The position numbers and the translations under genes were made by a program. DNA of 64,000 nucleotides, taken from Streptomyces sp. WAC05374. Its GTDB lineage: Bacteria > Actinomycetota > Actinomycetes > Streptomycetales > Streptomycetaceae. Location: NCBI RefSeq assembly GCF_004353505.1, contig NZ_SMNQ01000007.1, positions 248,001-312,000 of the forward strand, in the 5' to 3' direction. Shown one piece after another: positions 22,776-32,055 of this stretch. The first letter of the stretch is position 1; the number at the start of each line of letters is the position of its first letter. Below the pieces are notes generated by a model, which worked only from the letters and a program-made list of their open reading frames with translations, did not search any database and was not told the origin of the DNA.

Positions 22776-24467
22776 TTACTGCCCGGAGGGGGTACCGCCG
22801 GTGCTGCCGGTGCTGTCGCCGATCTCCGAGATCCACTTGGAGACCGAGGACACGCCGTCACTGATGGCCTGCCAGTAGCTCTTGCCCTCCGCGATCCAGT
22901 CCTGGACCGGGGTCAGCTCCCAGATGAGCCAGCCGGCCACGATGAACAGCACGATCGTGAACAGGCAGCCCTTGAGGCAGCCCAGGCCCGGGATGCGCAT
23001 GGGGTTGGCGCTGCGCTGCCGGGGCGGGCGCGGCTCGCGCGGCGGACGCGGAGCCGGCTGCTGGGGCTGCTGCGGCGGGTGTGGCTGGTGGTGCTGGGGC
23101 TGGTGGTGCTGCGGCGGGTACTGCTGCTGCGGGGGCGGCGGCGCGTACTGCTGACGCTGCGGCGGGCGCTGGGGCGGCCGCTGCTGCCGCTGGGGCTGCG
23201 GGGGGTACGGCTGCTGGTGCTGCGGGGGCTGCTGGGGCGCCTGCCGCTGCGGGCGGCGGCGCAGTGGGTCCTGGCCCGGGTCCAGGTACTGGATCTGGGT
23301 CTGCTCGTTGCGGTCCCGGGCGGCGCGGAGCTGGCTCTGCCACGGGTGCGGCTCCTCCGGCTGCGGCGGGCCGTCGGGACGCGGTGGTACGGGCGGCATG
23401 ACCGCGGTCGGGTCGGCCGCGCCGGGGGCGGCGCCGCCCGGCCCGCTGGTGGGCATCACGCTGGTGGGCGCGGCCGGGTCGTACTGGGCGGCCCCGGTGC
23501 TCGGCAGGACCTGGGTCGGGTCCGCCGCGCCGGGGGTCTGAGGGACGGGCGCCGGCGCCGGGTCGGGGGCGAGCAGGGCGCCCACGCCCTCGGCCGCCTC
23601 GATCTGGGCGGGCGTGGCGTGCACGCCGATGCCGGCGGCGACGGTGCGCAGGCCGCGGGCGAGGTTCTCGGCGCTGGGGCGGCGCCCCGGGTCCTTGCTG
23701 AGGCAGCGCTCTATGACGGTCCACAGGGGCCCGGGGACCGTCGAGGGCCGGCGCGGCTCCTCGCTGAGGTGGCGGTGGAGGACCTCCAGCGCGGTGCCTC
23801 CGGCGAACGGCGGGCGGCCGGTGACCAGCTCGTACAGGAGGATTCCGGCGCCGTAGATGTCCACGGCGGAGGTCTGCGGGCGGCCCTCGGCGGACTCGGG
23901 CGCCACATAGGCGGGGGTTCCGACGAATTCGTGCGTACGGGTGAGGCCGGGGCTGTCCGCGAGGCGCGCGATGCCGAAGTCGGTGAGCATCGGGTGCATC
24001 TGGCCGTCGCGCTCGGCGAGCAGCACGTTGGCGGGCTTCAGGTCCCGGTGGACGACGCCGTCGGCGTGGCTGGCGGCGAGCGCGTCGGCGATCTGGGCCG
24101 TCAGGAGGGAGGCGGCGACCGGGCTGAGGGGGCCGTTCTCCCGGATGTAGCGGTGCAGGTCCGGGCCGTCGACCAGGTCCATGACCAGGGCCAGGAGGTC
24201 ACCCTCGACGACGAGGTCGCGGGTGCGCACGATGTTCGGGTGGGTGAGGCGGAGCAGGACGGAGCGTTCCCTCAGGAACCGCATCACCACGTCCGCGTCG
24301 TTCGCGAGCTCCTCCTTGAGGACCTTGATCGCGACGGTTTCGCCGGGCTGCCCCGGTACGGCCGCCTCGGCGCCCGCGGTCTCCCGCTGGCGGGCTCGCC
24401 AGACGGTGCCCGTGGCGCCGCGTCCGAGCGGCTCCTCGAGCAGGTACTTGCTGCCTACCGGCCGCAC
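22776..24467 (-). CDS. pkaA: Ser/Thr protein kinase PkaA, membrane-anchored
   Basis: A 563-residue Hanks-type kinase. The catalytic domain covers about 6-285, with Gly-rich loop LGRGATGTVW, VAIKVLKEE, HRDLKPANVLL, LTDFGIAR and GTPAYVAPES. A linker rich in Pro and then in Gln/Pro (about 320-490, many QQPP and HQPQ runs) follows. A single membrane helix at about 501-519 and a short extracytoplasmic tail of about 45 residues end the protein. GTG at 24467 is the start, with GGGAG nine bases upstream. It is upstream of pkaB and divergent from an FHA-domain ATPase gene, which is a plausible partner because FHA domains bind phosphothreonine. Confidence 0.9.
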   Translation of the reverse strand: MRPVGSKYLLEEPLGRGATGTVWRARQRETAGAEAAVPGQPGETVAIKVLKEELANDADVVMRFLRERSVLLRLTHPNIVRTRDLVVEGDLLALVMDLVDGPDLHRYIRENGPLSPVAASLLTAQIADALAASHADGVVHRDLKPANVLLAERDGQMHPMLTDFGIARLADSPGLTRTHEFVGTPAYVAPESAEGRPQTSAVDIYGAGILLYELVTGRPPFAGGTALEVLHRHLSEEPRRPSTVPGPLWTVIERCLSKDPGRRPSAENLARGLRTVAAGIGVHATPAQIEAAEGVGALLAPDPAPAPVPQTPGAADPTQVLPSTGAAQYDPAAPTSVMPTSGPGGAAPGAADPTAVMPPVPPRPDGPPQPEEPHPWQSQLRAARDRNEQTQIQYLDPGQDPLRRRPQRQAPQQPPQHQQPYPPQPQRQQRPPQRPPQRQQYAPPPPQQQYPPQHHQPQHHQPHPPQQPQQPAPRPPREPRPPRQRSANPMRIPGLGCLKGCLFTIVLFIVAGWLIWELTPVQDWIAEGKSYWQAISDGVSSVSKWISEIGDSTGSTGGTPSGQ

Positions 24468-24909
24468 GTCATGCGCTCCCTGGATCGTGTTCCTCGCCTG
24501 GCCCGTGCCTCCCTCTCGGGCCCGCCCGGGTGTCCGACCCACTGTAGTGCCGGAGAGTGGCACACCGGCGGGTCGTCCTCCGGTCCCGTTCGACCCTGCA
24601 AGACGCGTTCGAAGGGGACACGGTTGCCAGGGTGACACGACCGGCGCCGCCGCACATGATCCCAAGCCGGGCGCAAGCAGCCCTTTTCACGATCAGGGGT
24701 GATCGATCAAGATCATTTCTGACTGGGTCGGCGACGGGTTGTCAGCGGCAGGTGGGAGGATGCCTCCAGCACGGCGCATCGCGGGGCCGGGAGCCCCGTG
24801 ATCCGTGCCGACCTGACCGGACGACGCGTCCGTGGCGGGTGGGGGGAGATCGAGACGGGCCATTCCCTCCCCTGCCGGGCGCGCCGCGCAGAAGGGACCG
24901 CTGACGGCG
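24468..24909. other. Divergent intergenic region between pkaA and the FHA/FtsK gene
   Basis: 442 bp. It should hold promoters in both directions. Four GATC sites occur within 24 bp at 24691-24714, including the palindrome TGATCGATCA (24700-24709), an unusual cluster for this GC content. No RNA gene or open frame with support was seen. Confidence 0.4.
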
Positions 24910-27900
24910 ATGCAGATCCGGCTGACCGTCCTCGCGGCGCCGCCCGGCGGCCAGGCCGCTGGGCGGGCCTGTGACGTGCTTGTCACCGCCCCGGCCGGGA
25001 CCGCGCTGGCCGCCGTCGCGGGTGGGCTGGCGGCCGCCGTGTCGGGCTCCGACACCTCGGGCTCCGTCGTGCTGTACGCGGGCGGGGAGCGGCTGGACGT
25101 GCAGCGCCGCGTCCTGGGCGAGCCGCCGCTGGTGGACGGCGCGGTGCTCTCGCTCCAGGTGCCCGGCGAGGACCACGCGCCCCTGGACGGCGGCTCCGCG
25201 CGGCTGCACGTGGTGGCCGGGCCGGACGCGGGCGGCGTCCACCTGCTGCACGCCGGGCAGATCCGCATCGGCCGCTCCTCCGACGCCGACGTGCCCCTCG
25301 ACGACCCGGACGTGTCACGGCTGCACGCGGCGGTCACCGTCACCGACAGCGGGCGCGTCACGGTCGCGGACCTGGGCTCCACGAACGGCACCACCCTGGA
25401 CGGCGCCGAGGTCGGCACCCGCCCGGTCCGCCTCGCTCCGGGCGCGCTGCTGCGGCTGGGCGAGTCGTCGCTGCGGCTGACGGCGGGCCCGCCCTCGGCG
25501 GACGGCGCCCCGCTGCCGACCGCCCCCGACGGCGAGGGCCACCTCCGGGTGGCCCGCCCGGGCGCGGCGCCGTCCACCACCACGGCGCCCTCCCCCACGG
25601 CGCACGCCCCGGCGGCCGGCGCCCCGCAGCCACGGCTCCCGCGCCAGGCCACCGGCCCGTCCGCCCCGGGCGCCACGCCCGCCGCCGGACCGGCCGGCGC
25701 GGCCACCCCGGCGGGCGCCCCACCCGCCCCGGCGCCGCTCAGGAGCGTGCCCCAGCAGGCGGGTACCGGCACCGGAGAGGCCACCCCGCCACGCGGCACC
25801 CCCACGGACACCCCCAGCGGGACCGCGCCCCGAACGGCACCCGCCACCCACCCGGCCACCACCCACCCCGCCCCCCCGGCACCCACCCCCGCCCCCCCCC
25901 CCCCCCCGGCACCCCCCCCCGCACCCCCCACTCACCCGGCACCCTCCACCCACGCCACCCACGCCACCCAGGAAACCCACGCCACCCACGCCGCCCACCT
26001 CACTCCCCCCGCGTCCGGCGCCGCGCCCCAGCGCAAGCGGGGCATAGGGGCCTGGGCGCGGCGGCTCGCGGGCGGGCGGGGCGACGGGACCGCGCAGGTG
26101 CCCGAGGGGGACGCCCCCGTGGCCCCGGTGGGCGGGAGCGTCCGGGAGACCTGGCCCGATCCGGCAGCGGTGCTGCTCACCGCGCTCGGGCCGGGACCGC
26201 GCCTGTGGGAGCGGGACCCCGGCCACCCGGAGGCGCTCGTCGTACGGCTGGGCACCACCGACCGGGCCGACCTGTCCGCCGTACCCGTGACGGTCGGGCT
26301 CCGCGAGGCGGGGTCGCTCGGGCTCGCCGGGCCACGGGCACGGCTGCTGGGCCTGACCCGCTCCGTGGTGGCGCAGCTCGCCGCGCTGCACGCGCCCACC
26401 GACCTGGAGATCGTGCTGCTCAGCGGCGCGGGCCGCACGCGCGAGTGGAGCTGGCTGGGCTGGCTCCCGCATGTGCGCCCGGCCCACGGCCAGGACTGCC
26501 GGCTGCTCCTCGCGTACGACCGGGAGCAGGCGGCCGCCCGGGCCGCCGAGCTCACCCGGCGGCTGGACGACGGGCCGCTCGGCCCCACCTGGGCGAGCGC
26601 CGACCGCAAGGCCGTCGCCCGGGCCGCCGAGGAGCACGACGCGGCGCACGGCACCCGCACGGTGGTGATCGTGGACGGCGATCCCGGCTCGGCCGCCCTG
26701 CGCGAGACGACCGCCCGGCTGGCCGGCGCGGGCGCGGCGGCCGGCATCCATCTGGTCTGCCTGGCCGAGACCCCGGCCGCCTCGCCCCTGTCGCCGGTCG
26801 CGGCGACGTACGAGACCGCGTGCGCCGCGTCCCTGGCGTTCCGCGAGTGCGGAGCCGTGGCGCTGCTGTCGGGCGACGTGGCGACGGCGCTGCGCCTGAT
26901 GCGCACGGCCGGCGGGCAGCCCGCCGGTCACGGCACCGTGGGCACGGTCGACGCGGTGTCGGCCGCCTGGGCCGAGCGGTTCGCGCGGGCGCTGGCCCCG
27001 CTGCGGGCCGACCGCGACGAGGCCGGCGCCCCGGGTGCCCCGGGGGGCGTGCCCCGCGCCACCGCCGTACCGCTGCCGCCGTCCTCCCGGCTGCTGGACG
27101 AGCTGGGGCTGGCCCGCGCCACGCCCGCGTCCCTGATGGCCCGCTGGGCCTCGGCCCCGGACGGCACCGCCGTGCTGGGCACCGGCCCGCGCGGGCCCCT
27201 GGCCGTGGACCTGACCACGGAGGGCCCCCACCTGCTGGTCGAGGGGCCGGCGGGCAGCGGCCGCACGGAGCTGCTGCGCACGGTCGCCGCGTCGCTGGCC
27301 GCCGCGTCCCGCCCCGACCGGCTGGGGCTGCTGCTCGTGGACGGGGCGGGCGGCGAGCGGGGCGAAGGGCTCGCGCCCTGCACCGAGTTGCCGCACGCCA
27401 CGGAGCACCTGGTGGCCTCCGACCCGGTGCGGATGCGGGAGTTCGCCCAGGCGCTGGGGGCGGAGCTGAAGCGTCGCGCCGAGCTGCTGGGGCGCCAGGA
27501 GTTCACCGAGTGGCACACCCAGCGGGAGGTCGCCGACCGCATGGTGGGGCAGCGTCCGCCCGCCCCCGGCGACCTGGACACGCCTCCCTCCGGCACGCTG
27601 CGGCTGCGCCCGGCGGCCCGTACCGCCGAGGACGAGGTGCCGCCACCGCTGCCGCGCCTGGTCGTCCTGGTCGACGACTACGACGCGCTCGTCGCGCCCG
27701 CGCTGGGCAGCCCGGGCCGCCCCGCGGCCGGGTCGGTGGTGCGGGCGCTGGAGGCCGTGGCCCGGGACGGGCACCGCCTGGGCGTGCACCTGGTCGCCGC
27801 GTCCGCCCGCCCGGACCGCACGGCCGATACGGAGCTGGCCCGGGCGGCCCGGCTGCGCGTGGTGCTGGACGCCCCGCCCGCCTCCGCCGGGCCGGACGTC

Positions 27901-28179
27901 CCGGCGCCGGGGCGCGGCCGCCTGGGGCACCCGGACGGCCGGGTGACGCCGTTCCAGGGCGGCCGGGTCACCGGGCGCATCCCCCGTACGGCCACGCAGC
28001 GGCCCACGGTGGTGCCGCTGGAGTGGGAGCGGATGGGCGATCCGCCGGCCCGCCGTCCGGTGCGGGAGCTGGGCAACGGCCCGACGGACCTCGCGCTGCT
28101 GGCCAGCGCGCTGGAGCGGGCGGCCCGCTCGGTCCAGGCGACGCCCCTGCCGCCGCTCGTGCCGACGCACCGGGCGTGA
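24910..28179 (+). CDS. FHA-domain FtsK/SpoIIIE-type ATPase (EssC/EccC-like architecture)
   Basis: A 1089-residue protein. An N-terminal ubiquitin-like or FHA-like region (1-100) is followed by a clear FHA domain at about 125-190 (IRIGRSSDADVPLDDPDVSR, DLGSTNGTTLDG). A long low-complexity Pro/Ala/Thr linker spans about 215-375, and FtsK/SpoIIIE-type domains follow. The main nucleotide site reads EGPAGSGRTELLR, where Walker A Lys is replaced by Arg (R785). Walker B LVVLVDDYDAL (about 918-927) is intact. No membrane helix was seen. Similar ATPases drive WXG100 secretion or DNA movement, but no WXG100 gene is nearby. The FHA domain suggests control by PkaA/PkaB next door. ATG 24910 has AAGGGA 12 bases upstream. 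Confidence 0.8.
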   Translation: MQIRLTVLAAPPGGQAAGRACDVLVTAPAGTALAAVAGGLAAAVSGSDTSGSVVLYAGGERLDVQRRVLGEPPLVDGAVLSLQVPGEDHAPLDGGSARLHVVAGPDAGGVHLLHAGQIRIGRSSDADVPLDDPDVSRLHAAVTVTDSGRVTVADLGSTNGTTLDGAEVGTRPVRLAPGALLRLGESSLRLTAGPPSADGAPLPTAPDGEGHLRVARPGAAPSTTTAPSPTAHAPAAGAPQPRLPRQATGPSAPGATPAAGPAGAATPAGAPPAPAPLRSVPQQAGTGTGEATPPRGTPTDTPSGTAPRTAPATHPATTHPAPPAPTPAPPPPPAPPPAPPTHPAPSTHATHATQETHATHAAHLTPPASGAAPQRKRGIGAWARRLAGGRGDGTAQVPEGDAPVAPVGGSVRETWPDPAAVLLTALGPGPRLWERDPGHPEALVVRLGTTDRADLSAVPVTVGLREAGSLGLAGPRARLLGLTRSVVAQLAALHAPTDLEIVLLSGAGRTREWSWLGWLPHVRPAHGQDCRLLLAYDREQAAARAAELTRRLDDGPLGPTWASADRKAVARAAEEHDAAHGTRTVVIVDGDPGSAALRETTARLAGAGAAAGIHLVCLAETPAASPLSPVAATYETACAASLAFRECGAVALLSGDVATALRLMRTAGGQPAGHGTVGTVDAVSAAWAERFARALAPLRADRDEAGAPGAPGGVPRATAVPLPPSSRLLDELGLARATPASLMARWASAPDGTAVLGTGPRGPLAVDLTTEGPHLLVEGPAGSGRTELLRTVAASLAAASRPDRLGLLLVDGAGGERGEGLAPCTELPHATEHLVASDPVRMREFAQALGAELKRRAELLGRQEFTEWHTQREVADRMVGQRPPAPGDLDTPPSGTLRLRPAARTAEDEVPPPLPRLVVLVDDYDALVAPALGSPGRPAAGSVVRALEAVARDGHRLGVHLVAASARPDRTADTELARAARLRVVLDAPPASAGPDVPAPGRGRLGHPDGRVTPFQGGRVTGRIPRTATQRPTVVPLEWERMGDPPARRPVRELGNGPTDLALLASALERAARSVQATPLPPLVPTHRA
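25892..25920 (+). repeat. Poly-C tracts inside the FHA/FtsK gene (16 and 9 bases)
   Basis: A run of 16 C at 25892-25907, then GGCA and a run of 9 C at 25912-25920, in the Pro-rich linker. The reading frame is open as given. Runs like this slip during replication and sequencing, so the frame downstream is fragile. Confidence 0.9.
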
Positions 28180-28312
28180 AAGGGGCCTGACGGCACGTCA
28201 CGACCGGATCACGATCCCCGAGTTGACACGGAAGGCGGTATTGCGGGCCCCGAACCCCGGGCGTAGACCTGACGGACGGGACGCGTACGCGCACGGAAGA
28301 GACGGGGCAGTG

Positions 28313-29770
28313 ATGCGCACAACTCTTCGGACACGCAGGACACGCACGGGGCGCATGGGGCGCACGGGAGGCTCGGGATTCTCGGGTCACCCAGGGCACA
28401 CGGCGCGCACGGGACGCCTGGCACGCGGGGGTGTCATGGTGCTGGCGGCCGCCTGCGCGCTGGCCCTCGGCGGCTGCGGCGGCGACGGCGGCGAGGGCAG
28501 CGGCGCCGAGCCGACCAAGGGCACCGGGACCGGCGCGGCGAGCGTCGAGCTGCCCAAGCTGGACGGCCAGAAGATCCAGGTCGTCGCGGTGTGGACGGGC
28601 CCGGAGCAGGAGGCGTTCACCAAGGTCCTCGACGAGTTCGAGAAGCGCACCGGGGCGGAGGTCGCCTACGTACCGACGCAGGACGCGATGCTGAACTACA
28701 TCGGTACGAAGATCGCGGGCGGGGCCCCGCCGGACGTGGCCATGCTCCAGCAGGTCGGCGCGCTGCACCAGGCCGTGGAGCGCAAGTGGGCCAAGCCGGC
28801 AGGCGCCGGGGCCAAGGCGCAGCTCGCCAAGAACTACGCCAAGGGCTGGCAGGACCTCGGGGCGGTGGACGGCACCCAGTACGGCGTGTACTTCAAGGCC
28901 GCCAACAAGTCGCTGATCTGGTACAACACCGCCGTCTTCGAGAACGCGGGCGTGTCCGAGCCGAAGACCTGGAAGGAACTGATCAGCACCGCGGAGACGA
29001 TCTCCGCGTCCGGGGTGACGCCCGTCTCGGTCGGCGGGGCGGACGGCTGGACGCTGACGGACTGGTTCGAGAACATCTACCTCTCCCAGGCGGGCCCGGA
29101 GAAGTACGACCGGCTGGCCAGGCACGAGATCCCGTGGACCGACCCGTCCGTGAAGCAGGCCCTGACGACCCTCGCGGAGCTGTTCGGCAAGCCGAACCTG
29201 ATCGCGGGCGGCGCGGCGGGCGCCCTCCAGACGGAGTTCCCCGCGTCCGTCACCCAGACGTTCACCGGCGGCGACCAGCCCAAGGCGGGGATGGTCTTCG
29301 AGGGCGACTTCGTCTCGATCAACATCGCCCAGACGGAGGCGAAGATCGGTCAGGACGCGAAGGTGTTCCCCTTCCCGGCGGTGGGGCCGGAGGCGCCCGT
29401 GGTGACCGGCGGGGACGTGGCGGTCGCGCTGACCGACAAGCCCGCGACCCAGGCGCTGCTGACGTTCCTGGCGTCGCCGGACGCGGCGGCCGTCTGGGCG
29501 GGCGAGGGCGGGTTCATCTCGCCCAACAAGGCGATGGACCCGGCGGCGTACCCGAACGACGTCCAGCGTGACATCGGCAAGGCGCTCATCGCGGCGGGCG
29601 ACGACTTCCGCTTCGACATGTCGGACCAGATGCCGCAGTCGTTCGGCGGGACGCCCGGCAAGGGCGAGTGGAAGGCGCTCCAGGACTTCCTGAAGAACCC
29701 CAAGGACATCGCGGGGACGCAGGCGCGGCTGGAGGCCGACGCGGTCAAGGCGTACCAGGGCCAGAGCTGA
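28313..29770 (+). CDS. Sugar ABC transporter substrate-binding lipoprotein
   Basis: A 485-residue family 1 solute-binding protein. A long basic N-terminus precedes the signal helix (VMVLAAACALALGGC), ending in lipobox LGGC, so it should be lipid-anchored outside the cell. The binding fold follows (IQVVAVWTGPEQEAFTKVLD, YVPTQDAMLNYIGTKIAGG, NKSLIWYNTAVFENAGV). It probably captures a sugar or oligosaccharide. ATG 28313 gives a very basic 40-residue n-region, so a later start is possible. It is the first gene of a three-gene importer, 4 bp ahead of the first permease. The gene is preceded by a repetitive CACGG-rich stretch. Confidence 0.9.
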   Translation: MRTTLRTRRTRTGRMGRTGGSGFSGHPGHTARTGRLARGGVMVLAAACALALGGCGGDGGEGSGAEPTKGTGTGAASVELPKLDGQKIQVVAVWTGPEQEAFTKVLDEFEKRTGAEVAYVPTQDAMLNYIGTKIAGGAPPDVAMLQQVGALHQAVERKWAKPAGAGAKAQLAKNYAKGWQDLGAVDGTQYGVYFKAANKSLIWYNTAVFENAGVSEPKTWKELISTAETISASGVTPVSVGGADGWTLTDWFENIYLSQAGPEKYDRLARHEIPWTDPSVKQALTTLAELFGKPNLIAGGAAGALQTEFPASVTQTFTGGDQPKAGMVFEGDFVSINIAQTEAKIGQDAKVFPFPAVGPEAPVVTGGDVAVALTDKPATQALLTFLASPDAAAVWAGEGGFISPNKAMDPAAYPNDVQRDIGKALIAAGDDFRFDMSDQMPQSFGGTPGKGEWKALQDFLKNPKDIAGTQARLEADAVKAYQGQS

Positions 29771-29774
29771 CGCC

Positions 29775-31124
29775 ATGGCGGAGCCGACAGCGGGGGGCGC
29801 GGCGGTCACGCCGCCGTCGCCCCCGGGTTCGCGCAAGAGCGTCACCGGCACCCGCGGGCTCGTGGCGGCCGGCTTCCTGCTGCCCGCGCTGGTGCTGCTG
29901 GGCGCGCTCGTGGTCTACCCCATCGGGTACTCGGTGTACCGGTCCTTCTTCGACCGGGCGGGCAGCGGTTTCGCCGGGCTGGGCAACTACGTCGAGATCT
30001 TCACCGACGACACGATCCTCACGGCCGTCCGCAACAACGCGGTCTGGGTCGTGGTGGCGCCGACCGTCGCCACCGCCCTCGGCCTGATCTTCGCGGTCCT
30101 GACCGAACGGGTGCGGTGGGGCACGGCGTTCAAGCTGCTCGTCTTCATGCCGATGGCGATCTCGATGCTGGCCGCCGGGATCATCTTCCGGCTGGTGTAC
30201 GAGCAGGACCCGGACCGCGGGGTCGCCAACGCCGTCTGGGTGGGCGTGCACGACACGTTCGCCGAGTCGGCGAGCTACCCCAGGGCGCGGCCGCTGCCCG
30301 TCCACCCGCTGAAGGCTGCGGGCGACGGGGCGTTCGTCACCGAGGAGCCGGTGCGGGCGGGGATTCCGGCGCGGTTGCCGCTGATCGGTGTGGCGGCGCC
30401 GGACATGCCCGAGGACGCCGAGCCGGCGAAGGCCGCCGCGGTGCGCGGCGGTGAGGTCACCGGGACCGCGTGGCTGGACTTCACCCGGGGCGGCGGCGGC
30501 ACGTCCAACAGCATCGACGCCAAGGAGCTGGGCCTGAAGGGCCTGAAGGTGGAGGCGGTCAAGGACGGCCGGGTCGTCGCCACGGCGACGGCGGCGGCCG
30601 ACGGCACCTTCACCCTGCCCGCCGAGGCGGACGGCGCGCTGCTGCGGCTGCCCGGGAGCAACTTCCGGGAGCAGTACAACGGGGTCGACTGGCTGGGCCC
30701 GTCCCTGGTCACCCCGGCCATCATCGGCAGCTACGTCTGGATGTGGGCGGGCTTCGCGATGGTGCTGATCGCCGCCGGGCTCGCGAGCCTGCCGCGCGAA
30801 CTGCTGGAGGCGGCCCGGGTGGACGGCGCCAGTGAGTGGCAGGTCTTCCGCCGCGTGACGGTCCCGCTGCTGGCGCCGGTCCTGGCGGTGGTCCTGGTCA
30901 CCCTGATGATCAACGTTCTGAAGATCTTCGACCTGGTGTTCATCATCGCGCCCGGCTCGGTCCAGGACGACGCGAACGTGCTGGCGCTCCAGCTCTACCG
31001 GTCGTCGTTCGGCACGGACGCGCACCTCGGCGTGGGCAGCGCCATCTCGGTGCTGCTGCTGTTGCTGGTGATCCCGGTGATGTTCTTCAACATCCGGCGC
31101 ATCCGGAAGGAGACCCGGCGATGA
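29775..31124 (+). CDS. Sugar ABC transporter permease with a large extracytoplasmic insertion
   Basis: A 449-residue MalF-type permease, about 150 longer than usual. Three helices (about 28-52, 85-110, 120-143) are followed by about 140 extra residues, from EQDPDRGVANAVW to NGVDWLGP, before the normal second half. The insertion contains a compact beta-sandwich-like stretch (LKGLKVEAVKDGRVVATATA, DGTFTLPAE) resembling carboxypeptidase-regulatory repeats. The ATPase-docking EAA loop (LPRELLEAARVDGASEWQVF) is intact. The insert lies outside the membrane and could contact the binding protein or the cell wall. The stop overlaps the next start by 4 bp. Confidence 0.88.
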   Translation: MAEPTAGGAAVTPPSPPGSRKSVTGTRGLVAAGFLLPALVLLGALVVYPIGYSVYRSFFDRAGSGFAGLGNYVEIFTDDTILTAVRNNAVWVVVAPTVATALGLIFAVLTERVRWGTAFKLLVFMPMAISMLAAGIIFRLVYEQDPDRGVANAVWVGVHDTFAESASYPRARPLPVHPLKAAGDGAFVTEEPVRAGIPARLPLIGVAAPDMPEDAEPAKAAAVRGGEVTGTAWLDFTRGGGGTSNSIDAKELGLKGLKVEAVKDGRVVATATAAADGTFTLPAEADGALLRLPGSNFREQYNGVDWLGPSLVTPAIIGSYVWMWAGFAMVLIAAGLASLPRELLEAARVDGASEWQVFRRVTVPLLAPVLAVVLVTLMINVLKIFDLVFIIAPGSVQDDANVLALQLYRSSFGTDAHLGVGSAISVLLLLLVIPVMFFNIRRIRKETRR

Positions 31125-31987
31125 GCGACCGGCCGAAGACGTCGGCGGCGGCGCGGCTCGCCGCGCGGACCGGTGGCGGGGTCATGCGGGTCTTCCTCGT
31201 GCTGGTCGCGCTGTTCTGGCTGATGCCGACCGTGGGCCTGCTGCTGTCCTCGCTGCGCGACCCCGCCGACATGAACGCGAGCGGCTGGTGGACGGTGTTC
31301 ACGGCGCCCGCCCGGCTCACCACCGCCAATTACGCGGGCATCCTGCAGAACGACACGTTCACCGGGTCCCTGCTGTCCACGGTGCTGATCACCGTCCCGG
31401 CGACCGTCCTCGTCGTGGTGATCGGCTCGCTCGCGGGGTACGCCTTCGCGTGGATGGAGTTCCCGGGCCGCGACTGGTGGTTCCTGGTCGTGGTGGGGCT
31501 GCTGGTGGTGCCCGTGCAGGTCGCGCTCGTGCCCGTGTCGAAGCTGTTCGGCGTGGTCGGGATCTTCGAGACGACGCTGGGGGTCGTGCTGTTCCACGTC
31601 GCGTTCGGCCTGCCGTTCGCGATCTTCCTGCTGCGCAACTTCTTCGCGGAGATCCCGCGCGAACTGCTGGAGGCCGCCCGGCTGGACGGGGCGGGCGAGG
31701 TCCGGCTGTTCACACGGGTGGTCATGCCGCTGGGCGGCCCGGCCATCGCCTCGCTCGGCATCTTCCAGTTCCTGTGGGTGTGGAACGACATGCTGGTCGC
31801 GCTGATCTTCGCGGACTCCGAGTCGCCGCCGATCACCGTCGCGCTCCAGCAGCAGGTACGGCAGTTCGGCAACAACGTGGACGTCCTGGCGCCCGGCGCG
31901 TTCGTGTCGATGGTGATACCGCTCGCCGTCTTCTTCGCCTTCCAGCGGCAGTTCGTCTCCGGCGTGATGGCGGGTGCGGTCAAATGA
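31121..31987 (+). CDS. Sugar ABC transporter permease (MalG-type)
   Basis: A 288-residue second permease with six helices and EAA loop IPRELLEAARLDGAGEVRLF. ATG overlaps the preceding TGA (ATGA). The operon ends here without an ATPase. Streptomyces sugar importers often share the MsiK ATPase encoded elsewhere, and that is expected here. The upstream binding protein and long permease complete the transporter. Confidence 0.93.
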   Translation: MSDRPKTSAAARLAARTGGGVMRVFLVLVALFWLMPTVGLLLSSLRDPADMNASGWWTVFTAPARLTTANYAGILQNDTFTGSLLSTVLITVPATVLVVVIGSLAGYAFAWMEFPGRDWWFLVVVGLLVVPVQVALVPVSKLFGVVGIFETTLGVVLFHVAFGLPFAIFLLRNFFAEIPRELLEAARLDGAGEVRLFTRVVMPLGGPAIASLGIFQFLWVWNDMLVALIFADSESPPITVALQQQVRQFGNNVDVLAPGAFVSMVIPLAVFFAFQRQFVSGVMAGAVK

Positions 31988-32055
31988 GGTACGCGACCGT
32001 CCCCCGTATGCCACGCCGGGCGTAACCCGGTCGGTTCATCGGACGTTCCCGGGCC

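Noticed and set aside
28223..28312. Promoter with perfect TTGACA upstream of the binding-protein gene
   Set aside because: No -10 element lies at 16-19 bp from TTGACA at 28223-28228, so it was not listed.
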